From Acytostelium subglobosum LB1 (Eukaryota; Evosea; Eumycetozoa; Acytosteliales; Acytosteliaceae): 64,000 nucleotides of DNA. The notes beneath the pieces were generated by a model that was given only the letters and a program-made list of their open reading frames with translations, was not told the origin of the DNA and did no database searches. The stretch's first letter is position 1, and every line of letters starts with the position of its first letter. The stretch lies in contig NW_012236508.1 of NCBI RefSeq assembly GCF_000787575.1, positions 360,443-424,442 of the forward strand. The letters are read 5' to 3'. The position numbers and the translations under genes were made by a program. This document shows positions 34,758-46,401 of the stretch, piece by piece.

Positions 34758-36410
34758 CTATGCTTATTATATCTGTCGTCCTTGTGATCCACTCCCTGTA
34801 TCTGTATAACTTTATGTTCGTTCGTTTCGTTTCGAACGATGTAATGTATGATTATATTCAATTACAAGTTAATGTTTATATTAATACAATATTTAACAAC
34901 AAACAATAATAATATAATACTAATACTAATACTATTATTACTACAATGAATGAATGTTAAAGTGTTGTTTGTTTGTTAGTGTGTGCAAGCATGAGCTCAA
35001 GGTTGACCCTTTTGTTGTTGTTTGCAAATTGTTTTGATTGGACCACTGGTCCACCCAAACTAACACATTCATTTCAATTCAAACAAACAAATCTTGTTAA
35101 CAGACAATAGTTTTATCTCTTTTAGTAATCAATTGAATATCCATCATACATAACATCACGTAAATAGATATCATAAAATATTATATCACCATTCTCATTC
35201 AATGACCCAATATTTGATTGATTGATAGTGTATTTGAATGATTGGATGAATGATTGATAGTGATAGAGATATCTGACATTTAAACGGTTAACCGTTAGGG
35301 CAAACCATCAATCACACATGTCGGTGATGTGATAATCATATCTGTTTAAAATGTAAATGAGATTCCCACCCAAAGAAACATTTAAATCAAACTTATTACT
35401 CTGATCCTTACTTGCCCCATAACCATCCATCAAAAGGGTAGTTATTAACTCATGAGAACAGACAGTATGTCCAAACAAACAGACAAGGAGTCACGAGGTG
35501 TGTGATTAAAAATACTATTAACATAAATAGATTGGGACTTGAGTGGATCGATAGGCAAGGGGGGGCCATGCTCTGGAGCAATAATAATTGAGCGATCAAC
35601 TCTAACCGCTACACCCGATGCATCCATCAAAACAAAACAGCAAATATAATACACACCCACCACCATGTGTGGGCCTTGGGGTACACCCACGAGTCTTTTG
35701 GACTTGGCGCGCCCCAAATCACTTTCTCTCTCTGTTTTGTTTAGATTCTCGTGGTCTAAAAATCTACACTAAAATAGATTTAATTAAATATACATCAATG
35801 AACCAACGTTGATGGACGCATCCTATCAACACCCAAGGGCAGGATAGGCACGACCGAACACTACTCACCTGAGTCATGTTTGTTGTTGTGGCAACACATT
35901 CAATCTCATTTCATTGTTATACACCTCCCTTTATATATTCATTCATTTATTCACTCAATCAATTAATTATTGTATCATTAGTTTGCTCGCATTGAGGCCA
36001 GGTCAATCAATCAATCAATCATTCTTAGACTTAACAGATTTCCCAAGATCAGTCCAATTCAAACAAACAAACAAACACAGGTATGTGCATGTTCAAGTGT
36101 GCAATCTTATAAATATATTGTCGACAACTCAATTGTAATGTGATGTAAGGATAACCACTTGGATTGGATTGAATTGATGACCTACCATTACCATCACCAT
36201 CACCATCATCAACATAACAAACTCATAAACTCAACAACTTGATGATGAAATGACTACCTGTCCCCGATGTGGACATTATCTAAGGTTTCGACTCCTTGTC
36301 ATAAACATGGCGATTTCTTTTAAAATGGCACTTTGTTACCAAGGTCCTCACGGGGACCATTAGACATTCAGGTCTTTATTACGCAACCTCAAAGGTTACA
36401 ACTTTATTTG

Positions 36411-36438
36411 CCCTGTGCCCTACCCTTACCCCAACCCC
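36411..36438 (-). repeat. short telomere-like tract (C-rich on plus strand)
   Basis: The minus strand reads GGGGTTGGGGTAAGGGTAGG followed by GCACAGGG, the same hexamer style as 29289-29355. Confidence 0.5.
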
Positions 36439-37306
36439 ACCACCATCATCAACTGTTTCTCCTTTCAAGACTTGGTCACTTATTTTGACTTTGCGATCCA
36501 TGTGAGTGAGTTGTGTCGTGTTTGTTTGTTTTTATTCGTGCAACAGCCCCTCATGCCTCACGCACGCACACACGGAAGCAGCTTCCATCACCCTACCCAT
36601 ACACACATCGACTACCAACCCATCCAGACTAGGATCGATCTCTGGCTTGCCTTGACAAGCCTAATTATTCATTCGTGTTCCGTTCACTACATTCCGTTCC
36701 CCTGTTCCCCTTTGCTTCTTCTGGATGTCCATTGGATTAACTTCATCAACTTCCATATTCATTCAATCATTTCAATCATTCATTCATTATCATTTATTAT
36801 TATTATTTGTATAAACACAATCACACACACATACACAACAGACAGTCAATTCAGTTAGTTCGCATAATGTAAGAAAGCCCCCTACTACCCTACAACTCAA
36901 ACATCAAACCCCGAAACGCCCCCATATGTCCATTGAATGGCATCGGGTTCCTTTCGTTCGTGTGAACCCTCCATCATTGTCAACATCAACAGCAACAGAC
37001 ACAACAGACACAGTTAATAATAATAATACAGGAGAATGATAAAGGGTCAGAGCGATTAATTAAAAAACCGACTCCACCACCTGACATCTCCCATCTCCAA
37101 CCAACCAACATACTTTGGTGTGATCACCCCTTTGATCACACACACACCAAAACACTTGCCATCCAACCAATCACTCTCGTTCACAACAAAGTAATCGAAA
37201 TCGCCTTTCATTTAATCTTCCATCACTCACACCTTCACTAAACACTATTCTTTTGAATGAACGTTTATTTCATACATTCATACACATTATTATCATTATT
37301 ATTATC

Positions 37307-37310
<4 letters not shown>

Positions 37311-37351
<41 letters not shown>
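37311..37351 (+). repeat. (CA)n microsatellite
   Basis: About 20 CA units in the spacer upstream of the OSBP gene, followed by AACAATACAGAG. Confidence 0.9.
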
Positions 37352-37353
<2 letters not shown>

Positions 37354-37893
37354 CAATACAGAGATCCACCATCCTTCCATCCATCCCATCACCCCTACCA
37401 CTACCACTACCACCATCTTCCTTCATTCTTGCACATATTTGTGAAAGAGATAGATAGTGAGTGAGTGAGAGGTAGAGAGAGTACTCTTCAAATCACATCA
37501 TTCCACATTCGTTCATTTCGAATATACAAACACAATAACAACAACAACAACATCTAAGAGTGATACCATCCGTCCATCCATTAATCCATCTCATTGATAT
37601 AACCTTATCTATCTCAATCACATACTCAACTATCATTCATTCATTCATTCATTCATTCAAACATATAACATAGAGTTATACATCAACTTGTGTATCATCC
37701 ATCATCATCATCAATCCAACAAACACATTATCCACATCCATTCATTCATTCAGAAGTATTAACATTTACCTCAACATATTTATTTATAGACATTATTATT
37801 TATTATTAACAATAACAATAATAATAATATAACAAACAGATAATACTACTTATAACATACAAATTGTAATACTATTATAACAACAAACGGATC

Positions 37894-37897
<4 letters not shown>

Positions 37898-37917
<20 letters not shown>
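37898..37917 (+). repeat. (AT)n run at the OSBP promoter/5' UTR
   Basis: Alternating TA for about 20 bp, ending roughly 12 bp before the OSBP ATG. Confidence 0.8.
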
Positions 37918-37924
<7 letters not shown>

Positions 37925-37929
37925 ATATA

Positions 37930-39329
37930 ATGTCAACAAAGACAACACAATCAGCGCATCACAAGGAGAAGGAGATGTCATCGACCACAGAGGATACTGT
38001 TAGCGATTTGTCCAGCGATGGAATTGAGGGAGAGGGCATTGAGCCCGCCGATACTGGCGCCGACAGCACAATCGTCGATGATAGCTCATCGAGCGACTCT
38101 ATAATGAAGCAAGCATTTGGCTTCATGAAGAACCATCTCAAGGTCGGCTCCGACATGACCAAGATGCCTATACCCGCCACATTCGTTGCGCCCATGTCCT
38201 TCCTGGTGGCCATCCAGCAGCACTCTGCCATCTACACACATCTCCTTATGGCCGCCGACTCCATCAAGGATCCAGAGCAAAGATTCCTCCAAGTTCTAAA
38301 GTATCACCTTACTTGGCCAAAGATGTTTGTAAGTTTAAACTCAATCAAATGAGATTGATTGATCATTGCTCATTCTAATCACTCCAATCACACTGATCAA
38401 TCATCAATCAATAGTTCCCAAAGAATCCTTTGAATCCAATCCTTGGAGAGGTTTATGAGAATGAAGTACAACATATTGATGAGAAGACTAACCAGCCAAT
38501 AGAGGGCGATAGGACCAAGTTCATCTCGGAGCAGATCTCTCATCATCCACCAGTGTCCTGTTTCCATTTCCACAACGAGAAGCACGGAATTCAATATACT
38601 GCCCGCCAGCAGATCACACCAGTGTTCAAGGGCAAGCACATCAGAGCGGACATGGACGTCAAGTCGACCATCACACTGAAGAACCACAACGAGACCTACT
38701 ACAACGACAAGTTCCCCGACGGCTTCCTGCGAATCCTGCGTTGGAAGTTTGAGTTCACCGGAAAGTATCACTTTGTCTGCCCCGAGTCTGGCTACAGCGC
38801 CGTCATCAACTTCAAGGACAAACCAATTCTGGGAGGCAAGTGGCACGATATGCACGTGCTCGTCTGCAAGGGCAACGAGTCGCTGTACGAGCTGAACGGC
38901 ACACACGTCGACGTGCTCAACATCACCAGTCTCAAGGACAAGAGCACCTCGGTCTTTATCAACTACGCCACGATGCGCACCGAGGCCATCATCGAGGAGC
39001 CATTCGAGACGCTCAAGGAGAACAACTCGATCAAGGTGTGGAAGGGCGTCGCCGACTCGTTCGCCAAGAAGGACGGACGTCGCGCCGGCCTGGAGAAGCA
39101 AAAGATCGAGGAGGCCCAGAGGAAGAAGGCCAAGGCCGTACTGACGCAGAACCCCAATTTCATTTGGGAGCCAGTTCATTTCGAGCATTATACACCAGAG
39201 AATCCAGTTATTCCAGATCACCGTTACACCAACAAACATCAACAAGACACCACAACCACCGCCAAACAAGACTGTCAACAACAGCAACAGTCGTCTTCAC
39301 AACAACAACCAATAGAACAACTTGCATAG
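37930..39329 (+). CDS. oxysterol-binding protein (short OSBP/ORP type)
   Basis: Exons 37930-38328 and 38415-39329, intron 38329-38414 (GTAAGT...CAATAG), 437 aa. An acidic Ser-rich N-terminus is followed by the OSBP-related lipid-binding domain: FGFMKNHLKVGSDMTKMPIP, TWPKMFFPKNPLNPILGEVY across the splice, and the family signature EQISHHPP at about residues 171-178. Then come KWKFEF-like WKFEFTGKYHF, GGKWHDMHV and a charged C-terminal helix. It ends in a Gln/Thr-rich tail. There is no PH domain, as in the short dictyostelid osb proteins. ORP proteins bind or exchange sterol and phosphoinositide at membrane contacts; the exact ligand is not readable from sequence. Poly-Q near the end comes from CAA/CAG repeats. 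Confidence 0.93.
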
Positions 39330-39723
39330 TTGATTGATTAAGTTGATTAATTAATTTACTTTCATAATTATCCATGTATTGTGTCTGTTATGTCTATTTG
39401 TTCTTTGAGTGATCAAACTCGATTGATGACCACACTATAGACCAAGATGGATTGGAATGCTATTAACAAGTGAAGATGAATAAGGTGGAAGTGTGGTTGT
39501 GGTGTGTTAGCTTGAGAGAAGTGACATTAACCTTAATTGGGTGTGTTCAATCAATCATTCACCTCTAAGCTCACTAATGAATGAATAAATGAATGAGCTG
39601 AGTGAGTGTGATAAAGAATGAGATAAGTTAAGTTGAAGTTATTTGATTGATTAATTATCTGTATTCTTCTTGTACATTATATAAATATTGATAATAATAT
39701 AGATAATTTATAATTAATTAATA
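39330..39723. other. spacer between OSBP and the TOM1-type gene
   Basis: 394 bp, AT-rich, with TGATTGATTAA tracts. Nothing recognisable beyond presumed 3' UTR and promoter. Confidence 0.5.
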
Positions 39724-40781
39724 ATGTATTCATTCCTTTATTATTTACTTGGTAGTATGATGTTGGCCATTGGTATGGTAGCATTGATATTATTAGTTCA
39801 TTCAATATATACAAGAAGTACATCATCATCTAGAAAGATATTCACCTCAGTTATAGTATTGGCAATGTTTGGTAGAGGTGTCTACTTCCTCCTAAGTCCA
39901 TCCATTATAGATGGTAACCTACAATCATTCCCTTTGAATGCATTCTTCTTCTGGAGTAAGTTCTATATTTCAATCATACATTGATATATAGTCTTACAAC
40001 TTATACCCTACCTACCTTAGACCATATGATAGACTTTGCATTCTTCTTGGCATACTTTATGTTGTTTGTTAGTTGGGCAAACTTCTATTACCGCACATCA
40101 GTAGGAAGTGATTCAGAACTGTTGGATAATAAGGCTACAGTGATATTGTTTATATCATTCGTATTGGGCAGTATTATAACTATAGCAGTATTCTTCTTCA
40201 CTGCTGATACGGATGAAGAATGCAAGAGAGTGGACTTGGCTACAACATGTTATATAGCATCACTCAATGTTATAACTGCTGGTTTGTTTGGTGTCTATGG
40301 TCTAAAGATATATCGTCTAATAGATGAGTTTAAGTTTGTATTCAAAAGAGTGCACTCCTGGAAGATCAAGGCCATCACTTGGATATGTTCACTATGTTTC
40401 CTCTGTCGTTCATGCATGATGGTCTTTAGTGTCCTAGAGTTGTCTGTAAGTGTTACCCGACCTCCTGGTTGATGCTATACTTGGTATCACCTCAGGCATC
40501 GAGGTCAAGATCATTGCAATGACAATAACTAACACATACATTACTACTCCTGACTTATGAATCGATTGATTGAATGTATTCGTTGGATTGATTGATACTA
40601 TCTTTATCATGACAACCAGGACAATCCAGATACCAAGTCATTCAGTGTCGATTGGTATTGGGTCTTTATCTATTACTTGACTCTAGAGATGCTTCCTACC
40701 TGCGCGATGTTATTCTTCTTGCGCAAAGGTCCATCGAGCCAACCCCGTATCGATGAATACGAGCCGATTCATAGTCCATAA
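39724..40781 (+). CDS. THH1/TOM1/TOM3-domain seven-helix membrane protein (copy 1)
   Basis: Exons 39724-39955, 40021-40445 and 40620-40781; introns of 65 bp (GTAAGT...CCTTAG) and 174 bp (GTAAGT...ACCAG); 272 aa. Seven hydrophobic helices are visible: LLGSMMLAIGMVALILLVHS, a second around IVLAMFGRGVYFLL, FAFFLAYFMLFVSWANFYYR, VILFISFVLGSIITIAVFFF, CYIASLNVITAGLFGVYG, WICSLCFLCRSCMMVFSVLE, and WYWVFIYYLTLEMLPTCAML then FFLRK. The Y-x-x-x-E-x-L-P near the end, followed by a helix and FLRK, is the pattern of the THH1/TOM1/TOM3 family, of unclear function in amoebae. A relative lies at 53673-54729. The 174-bp intron is the longest in the window; a small missed exon cannot be excluded. Confidence 0.75.
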
Positions 40782-42510
40782 GTCAATTCAATGATCATCA
40801 ACACAAGGACTGGATGGAAGGAAGGAAGGAATGAAGGTCTGATCCATCGCCGGCGGACTTGTTAGATGGGTTCGAGCCCATACCTCACCTTACACTTGGG
40901 CTTGTGACACATCCTCCTGTCAATCAATTAATCAACTTCTTCCATTCGGTCCAACATCACAGAAGTCATGTGATGATGTTTAGTCGCGAACAATGAACAG
41001 ACGCAATGATGCCCTTGCTGGGATGGGAGTACCATGATGTTTGCGCAAGGTGACGTTATGTCCTTTCGTAAACAGAGAGTGAATAAAGAGCGCGCATGCA
41101 CTAGGGCTTGTCGCCCATAGCTCTCGTCGGGCACACGATATCCTTCATGATTCGTATGGTCATGATGCTTGTTTGGAGATGACAGGCCTGACCAAGTGGC
41201 AACAAACAATGCCCGACATCAAGACGGACCAAGCTATGTTCACTTTACAAAGGTGGAGTGAGTTGTGTATGATGGACCACATTTGCCCAACACTCACCCA
41301 ACCATTGTCATTGATTGATCTGATCTACAACGATTCATAGTCAAACATGAATGTATAAGCTCAAGTGATCTCAATCACCGCCATGTTCTCACACACTCAC
41401 GAGTTCATAAGTCTGTCTCTTTGATCAACCAATCAACCACCCTCACACACTCACACACACAAACATACACACTGATACACACATCAATCAATCACATGAT
41501 GATGGTATAAATACATACACACACATTGACAGACAGACACAACAACAAACAAACAAACAAATACCCCTCGTTCTACCAACGAACACAATTGGACTCTTTG
41601 AAAGGACACAACACAAGCGCAGCGCACTCTTGTGTGTCAAATGGGTTTGGATGTAGAATGGTCCTCCATGAGTTAACAAGGAAGTCCATCATCCAAGCAA
41701 CAATCCATCCATCCATCCATCCCCTACCTAACACCTATGGCCTGGGTCATGTGATTGGTTGTCATTGATTCAACAATGTACAACTACATAGTGATAATCT
41801 ACTTGATCATTCAATCAATCATACACACACTCACTCCATCATCATACACACATATAATCAATCAACTTCTCATCAATCTCAATCAACAACCACACACTCA
41901 CACTAACCTAAACACAACCCACACCATTGTCGAAGGAGAAGGCAACGTTGTGGATAATATGGTTAAGGGTTAGAGGTAGTGCCACTCCCTGTACTCCTAC
42001 TATTACTACTACCTACTGGAAGTAAGTAAGTAAATACTGTTGTTGATGTTGATGTTGATGTTGATCATGATGATGATGATGAATGAATGATGTTGTTGTT
42101 GTTGTTGTTGTACGAGCGAATGCCTTTGAGGTTGAGCCAACCACAACCCTTGTTTCAGTTGATTAATTAATATATTACCTTCTTTCCTTCTTTCTTTCAT
42201 TCTTTACTCACTTACATATACATATACATATATTATTATTATTATTACCATGTTTATTATTCAAGGCTTTACAACACCAAAGATACTGCGGAAATAGACA
42301 TTTATACAGACCTTTCGAAAGGACACACCAATCAATCAATCAATCACCTGACAACGCGACAATCGACTCATTCGCGAATCAATCACACATCAAACCAATC
42401 ACTCATTCATTCACTGGAACTATTCCATCAATCAAAAAAGTCAACAAACTCAATCAAACTTCACATCGTATCATAAATAATCATTCAAACAAGGAGCAAC
42501 AACAACAACA
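40782..42510. other. 1.7-kb spacer upstream of the START/F-box/WD40 gene
   Basis: No supportable gene. It contains a GAAG/GGAA repeat near 40813-40832, a GC-richer block at about 40845-41220 with the palindrome ATGGGTTCGAGCCCAT, CA-rich and TCCA repeats (about 41700-41721), TGTTGA and GTTGTT triplet repeats (about 42039-42111), and TTAT repeats near 42231-42247. Short open frames here look like chance. Confidence 0.5.
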
Positions 42511-45500
42511 ATGCATTATGTAAATGGATTCGATATTGCCAAGCAGAGCATACAAGAGGTGGAAACACTGGCCCAATCGAAAAAGATACCATGGGTAGCC
42601 AAACCTCAGGAGCTGATGGGTCAGCAGCTGACAGACCAGCAACAGCAGCAGCAACAGAATTGTCAAGTACTGGAGTTCACCTCCACAGTGGATGTGGGTG
42701 GTATCTACCTCAGCAAAGGCTATTGCGACTTCCCCATCTCGCCCGAGAACATGTTCGAGCTTCTGTATAATATTAATGAGAGGAAGAAAGTATGTATGAT
42801 TATGTCCACATTGTTTGGACATGGCCTGGAATCCATCAATCAATCAGATATCTTGATCAATCAGTGCACTCATATATCTTGATCAATCATATGATCGATC
42901 TCTAACATTTTCCATCAACATGATCAACTTTATAGTGGGACTTATCATGCGTGGAAGCCAAGATATTGGAGGAGTACGACCATCTGAATCATATTATACA
43001 TATGTCGATGGCCTATCCTTTGGTGACCGTCAACATGAACTTGTATAGGAGTTGCAAGTATGATCCACAGGCAAGAATATACGTGATCGCAATGCGATCC
43101 ATCGAGTTGGAGGACGATAGTGAGTCCACCGGCACGAGCAGTAGTGTGGCGGGAGGCGGATTCGACTGCCTTCCCAATGGCTGGGTGATTGAAGCTGCGC
43201 CCACAGTCGTCGACGCACACGGCCAGCAGCTCACACACAGTCGCGACCGATGTCGTTTGACATTCGTCCAACAATGCAAGCTGCGTGATATTGAGCGCCA
43301 GAGCATACCTGCGTACAAATCATTCGTCAATGGCATTGCCGTGCCCGATGTATCCAAGTTCCAACATCATCTGGCATTGTTCCCTGCGACTGTTGGTGGC
43401 ACATGTAGCAAGATATTCGAATGCATCCAGCGTTACATCGAACTCAATCACACTCAACTACATGCTCGCGACCCACGTCTAATGATCCTCGAACAAGCCG
43501 AAGCAGAGCTCAATGGAATGTTTGGAACGACCACCACTGACTATGGATGGACGACCATCTGCAAGAAGCATGGTAAGTGAAGCTGAATGATGGATTGAAT
43601 GAAAGAGGTACTAACCTCCCCTACCCTTACCCTTGCTCAATCAGACATGGAACTGTTGGTAAAGAGTAGTGACCACTATCTGATGGTTGGCAAAGGTTGC
43701 TTCGCATCAAGATTCACTCCAGCACAAGTCAGCAACCTACTATATAGTGTATGTTACCTCAATCAATCATATGAGTCCTTGAGACTGGAATGGTTCCAGC
43801 CCACGCCCTCCCCCACTCCCCACGACCACACCACTTACCCAACATAACAAACAGGAGACACCATGGAGTTGGGATACCTTTTATGAGAGGTCAAGCATTG
43901 TGGACAACTTGGACAAGAATAATAGAGAGCTGGAGTTGTGGTACAGGATGTTTGATGATTGTTTGCAGACGGATAGAGTGTTGCAATCAGTTAAGCATGG
44001 ACCTGGAAACAGCTCATCAGTCATTTGGCGTTCGACATTAGCCTCCAATCAATCCAAACCAAAGTTTGATATTGAGCTCAACTTCTTACCAAGTGGAATC
44101 TTCTCATATGCACTGGGCGAAGGATCGTTCACAACATTCCTAGTTGCCGTGCTGATCCGTGGAGGCACGCCAGAACAGCACCAGATGATCAGCAAGTTCT
44201 TCGCGGCCAGGATCATCTCGTGTGAGAACGGCATCATCAACTGCCTCAAGACCGAGCATAGGTCTCCCAAGCTTGAGGAGGACCCGGCCAACCTGCCCGT
44301 CATCCCCACATTCGACAGCCACTGCCTACTCTCGGGCAAGTCCGAGTCTGAGGACTTTGTCAACATGGTACTCAACTTCTCAGACATGCTACTGACGGAC
44401 CACGACGCGGAGAAGCAGGAGCGTGAAGACAACGACATTGAGTTGCCCGACAGCGGAGTGGCACACCAGTCTACTCGCGGAGGCATGGGACATGGCGGCT
44501 GTGGAGGCCAGCCACCACCTGTTGCCCCAGCCACAGCCCAGGCACCCGCCCCTGGCCCAGCCTCGTCGACTGCGTCCAAGCGCAAGAGGAACAGCGATGA
44601 CGATGATGGCGCCGACCATCGCCCGACGATTCGTATGACCAACAATATCATCTCAAACAAGATGCCTTGCAATGATGGCGTGTATCCAAAGATGTGGAAC
44701 GAGAACAAGAGACAGCCATTCCTGTTCCTCGTCTCGGAGAAGAATAACAAACAACGACTGAGAAGACGTGAAGTGGCCATCTCCAACTCCAGCTTCGACA
44801 CACTGCCCGACGAGATTGTGTATCACATCTTGTCCGGCCTGCAGGCACCCGACCTCTTGGTGGCGTCGATGGTGTGTCGTCGCTTCAAGATCGCATCGGA
44901 TTGCTCGCGACTCTGGCACAACCTCTACATCACCAGTCCACTCTTCAACAAGAAGGTGCCCAGACGCATCGACAAGGCGCCTGTCTCACCAGCTCCTGTA
45001 GTCGCCCCACCAGCCATAGAGGTGGCAGCGGACCCCATGGATATCCAGCCACTGTCAGAGCCACTACCCCAACCGACAGTTGTGGCGACCGCGGCCCAGC
45101 CAAACTGGCGCCTTCAGTACTTGAGCGGCGTGAAGCTCAACATTAGGTGGCAAACATGCAAGCCCAAGCGCATGACTGAGCTCAAGGGCCACTCAAAGTC
45201 GATCAGATGTCTCAAGAATGAGGGAAACTCAGCACTCTCTGTCGCCAGCCAGGACAAGCGTTTGTTGTTCTGGAACCTGAACTCGGGCCAGTACATTGGC
45301 CAATACAGTGATTCATCGACCTCGATCGTCTCTGTGGACTATGATCGCTCGACCAAGTCATCCTACATCTGGCCACTCACAGAGTACACCCGCGTGCATG
45401 TCGGTCACAAGAACGGCCTGATCGCACTGGTCGACTTCTCGGAACAGCCTCTCAAGTTGTTGTCCACATGCCGACCCAAGCTGCTGGCGGACGGGTACGA

Positions 45501-46197
45501 CTTCCGCGTCAAAGGCCGCTACCTGATCTGGGAGAGCGGCCAGGTCGAATGCTGGGACGCCAACGAGATGGTGCGACTGTGGCAGGCAGGCGACCACACC
45601 AAGAAGATCAACCAGGCCATCTCGATCGACTCGGCCCAGTTTGCCAGCCCCATCGTGTGCACAGCCAGCACAGACAAGACCGTGAAGCTGCGCAATATGG
45701 TCGATGGCGAGTTGATTGCATCTTTGAGCGGCTTTGTTGGCGGCGTCAACTGTGTGGAGTCGGTAGGCAGCAACATGATCGTGACAGGCTCCAGCGACAA
45801 ACTGATCAAACTCTGGGATCTGCGACAACTGAATAACGCGGTGGTCGTCAACTCGGGCCACACTGCGCCAGTGCGCTGTGTATCCTACGAGGAGACAGGT
45901 GGCAGGATACTCAGTGGCGGTGATGATGGTGTTGTTGTAGTGTGGGAGTTGAATGGATGGAAGACATCAACGGCCATGCCCACGACAACGACAACGACTA
46001 CAACTACAACCACGACGACTAGTACTACGACAGCCTCGTCGTCGAACAACAACAACAGCAATTTGATGTATGGTAGATGTGAGGAGAGTGGAAGGATCAC
46101 CAAACATACCAGTGGCATCACTTGTATCGACTCGGACGAACATGGATTCCTCAGCGCATCGTCCAATGGCATCATCTACCGATGGGATTTTGAATAA
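42511..46197 (+). CDS. START / F-box / WD40-repeat protein
   Basis: Four exons: 42511-42789, 42936-43572, 43645-43748 and 43855-46197, with introns of 146, 72 and 106 bp; 1120 aa. The N-terminal third is START-like: FPISPENMFELLYNINERKK, WDLSCVEAKILEEYDHLNHI, MSMAYPLVTVNM, then a second START-like stretch (ETPWSWDTFYERSSIVDN, LASNQSKPKFDIELNFLPSG). A Pro/Gly-rich linker with KRKR follows. The F-box is at about 655-690 (FDTLPDEIVYHILSGLQAPD, MVCRRFKIASDCSRLWHN). WD40 repeats fill about 780-1120 (LKGHSKSIRCLK, DKRLLFWNLNSGQYIG, TASTDKTVKLRNM, VTGSSDKLIKLWDLRQ, SGGDDGVVVVWEL). This suggests an SCF ubiquitin-ligase adaptor that might be controlled by a bound lipid (inference). A poly-Thr run interrupts the last repeats. 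Intron 1 holds the dispersed repeat, and intron 2 a telomere-like C-rich tract. Confidence 0.88.
42843..42896 (+). repeat. dispersed element, double copy in intron 1 of the START/F-box/WD40 gene
   Basis: Two successive versions: GATATCTTGATCAATCAGTG and CACTCATATATCTTGATCAA, reverse complements of the core TGATCAAGATATATGAGTGC. Confidence 0.6.
43615..43635 (-). repeat. short telomere-like tract in intron 2 of the START/F-box/WD40 gene
   Basis: The plus strand reads CCCCTACCCTTACCCTTG, so the minus strand carries CAAGGGTAAGGGTAGGGG. It sits in the pyrimidine-rich part before the acceptor. Confidence 0.5.
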
Positions 46198-46288
46198 ACC
46201 TTTGCGTGATAGTCCATCACTTCTTGTTATTATAACTACTATATCATCACTCGTGCGTGTCAAATGTTCCGATCAATCATTCATTCAA

Positions 46289-46384
46289 TCAGTGCAGTTC
46301 ATACATATATCTTGATCATATATCTTGATCATTCAGTGCGCTCATATATCTTGATCAGATCATAGATCTTGATCATAGATCAGA
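46289..46384 (+). repeat. dispersed element cluster upstream of the F-box gene
   Basis: Four tandem, slightly different units of (CATATAT/CATAGAT)CTTGATCA with one GTGCGCTCATATATCTTGAT between them. It lies in the 204-bp spacer and ends about 18 bp before the ATG at 46402. Confidence 0.6.
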
Positions 46385-46401
46385 GTACAAGTACTTTCAT
46401 A

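Larger units (their letters stand above)
34758..37929. other. long divergent spacer between sepA and the OSBP gene
   Basis: 3.2 kb without a supportable gene. It holds AT-rich stretches, TCAATCAATCA tracts, a C-rich telomere-like piece (36411-36438), a (CA) run (about 37311-37351), ATTC repeats (about 37634-37660), AAT/CAA triplets and an (AT) run (37898-37917) just before the OSBP start. A more GC-rich island lies at about 35555-35730 and a palindrome GGTCCTCACGGGGACC at 36343-36358. It could carry two promoters and untranslated exons; nothing in it can be named. Confidence 0.5.

Noticed and set aside
35560-35640. Minus-strand segment resembling a tRNA D-arm (TAGCGGTTAGAGT)
   Set aside because: No matching T-arm with TTCRA and no acceptor stem; treated as chance.
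37311-37351. (CA)n run as a special regulatory element
   Set aside because: Simple microsatellite; such runs are common in dictyostelid spacers.
38397-39287. 296-codon minus-strand frame opposite the OSBP gene
   Set aside because: Mirror of a GC-biased coding strand; the sense product is an unmistakable OSBP.
40860-40890. tRNA-like T-arm GGGTTCGAGCCC
   Set aside because: Loop spacing does not fit a canonical T-arm and no D or anticodon arm can be drawn upstream.
41928-42111. Short frames in the 40.8-42.5 kb spacer as possible genes
   Set aside because: Composition is that of microsatellites; no splice-consistent or family-like protein.
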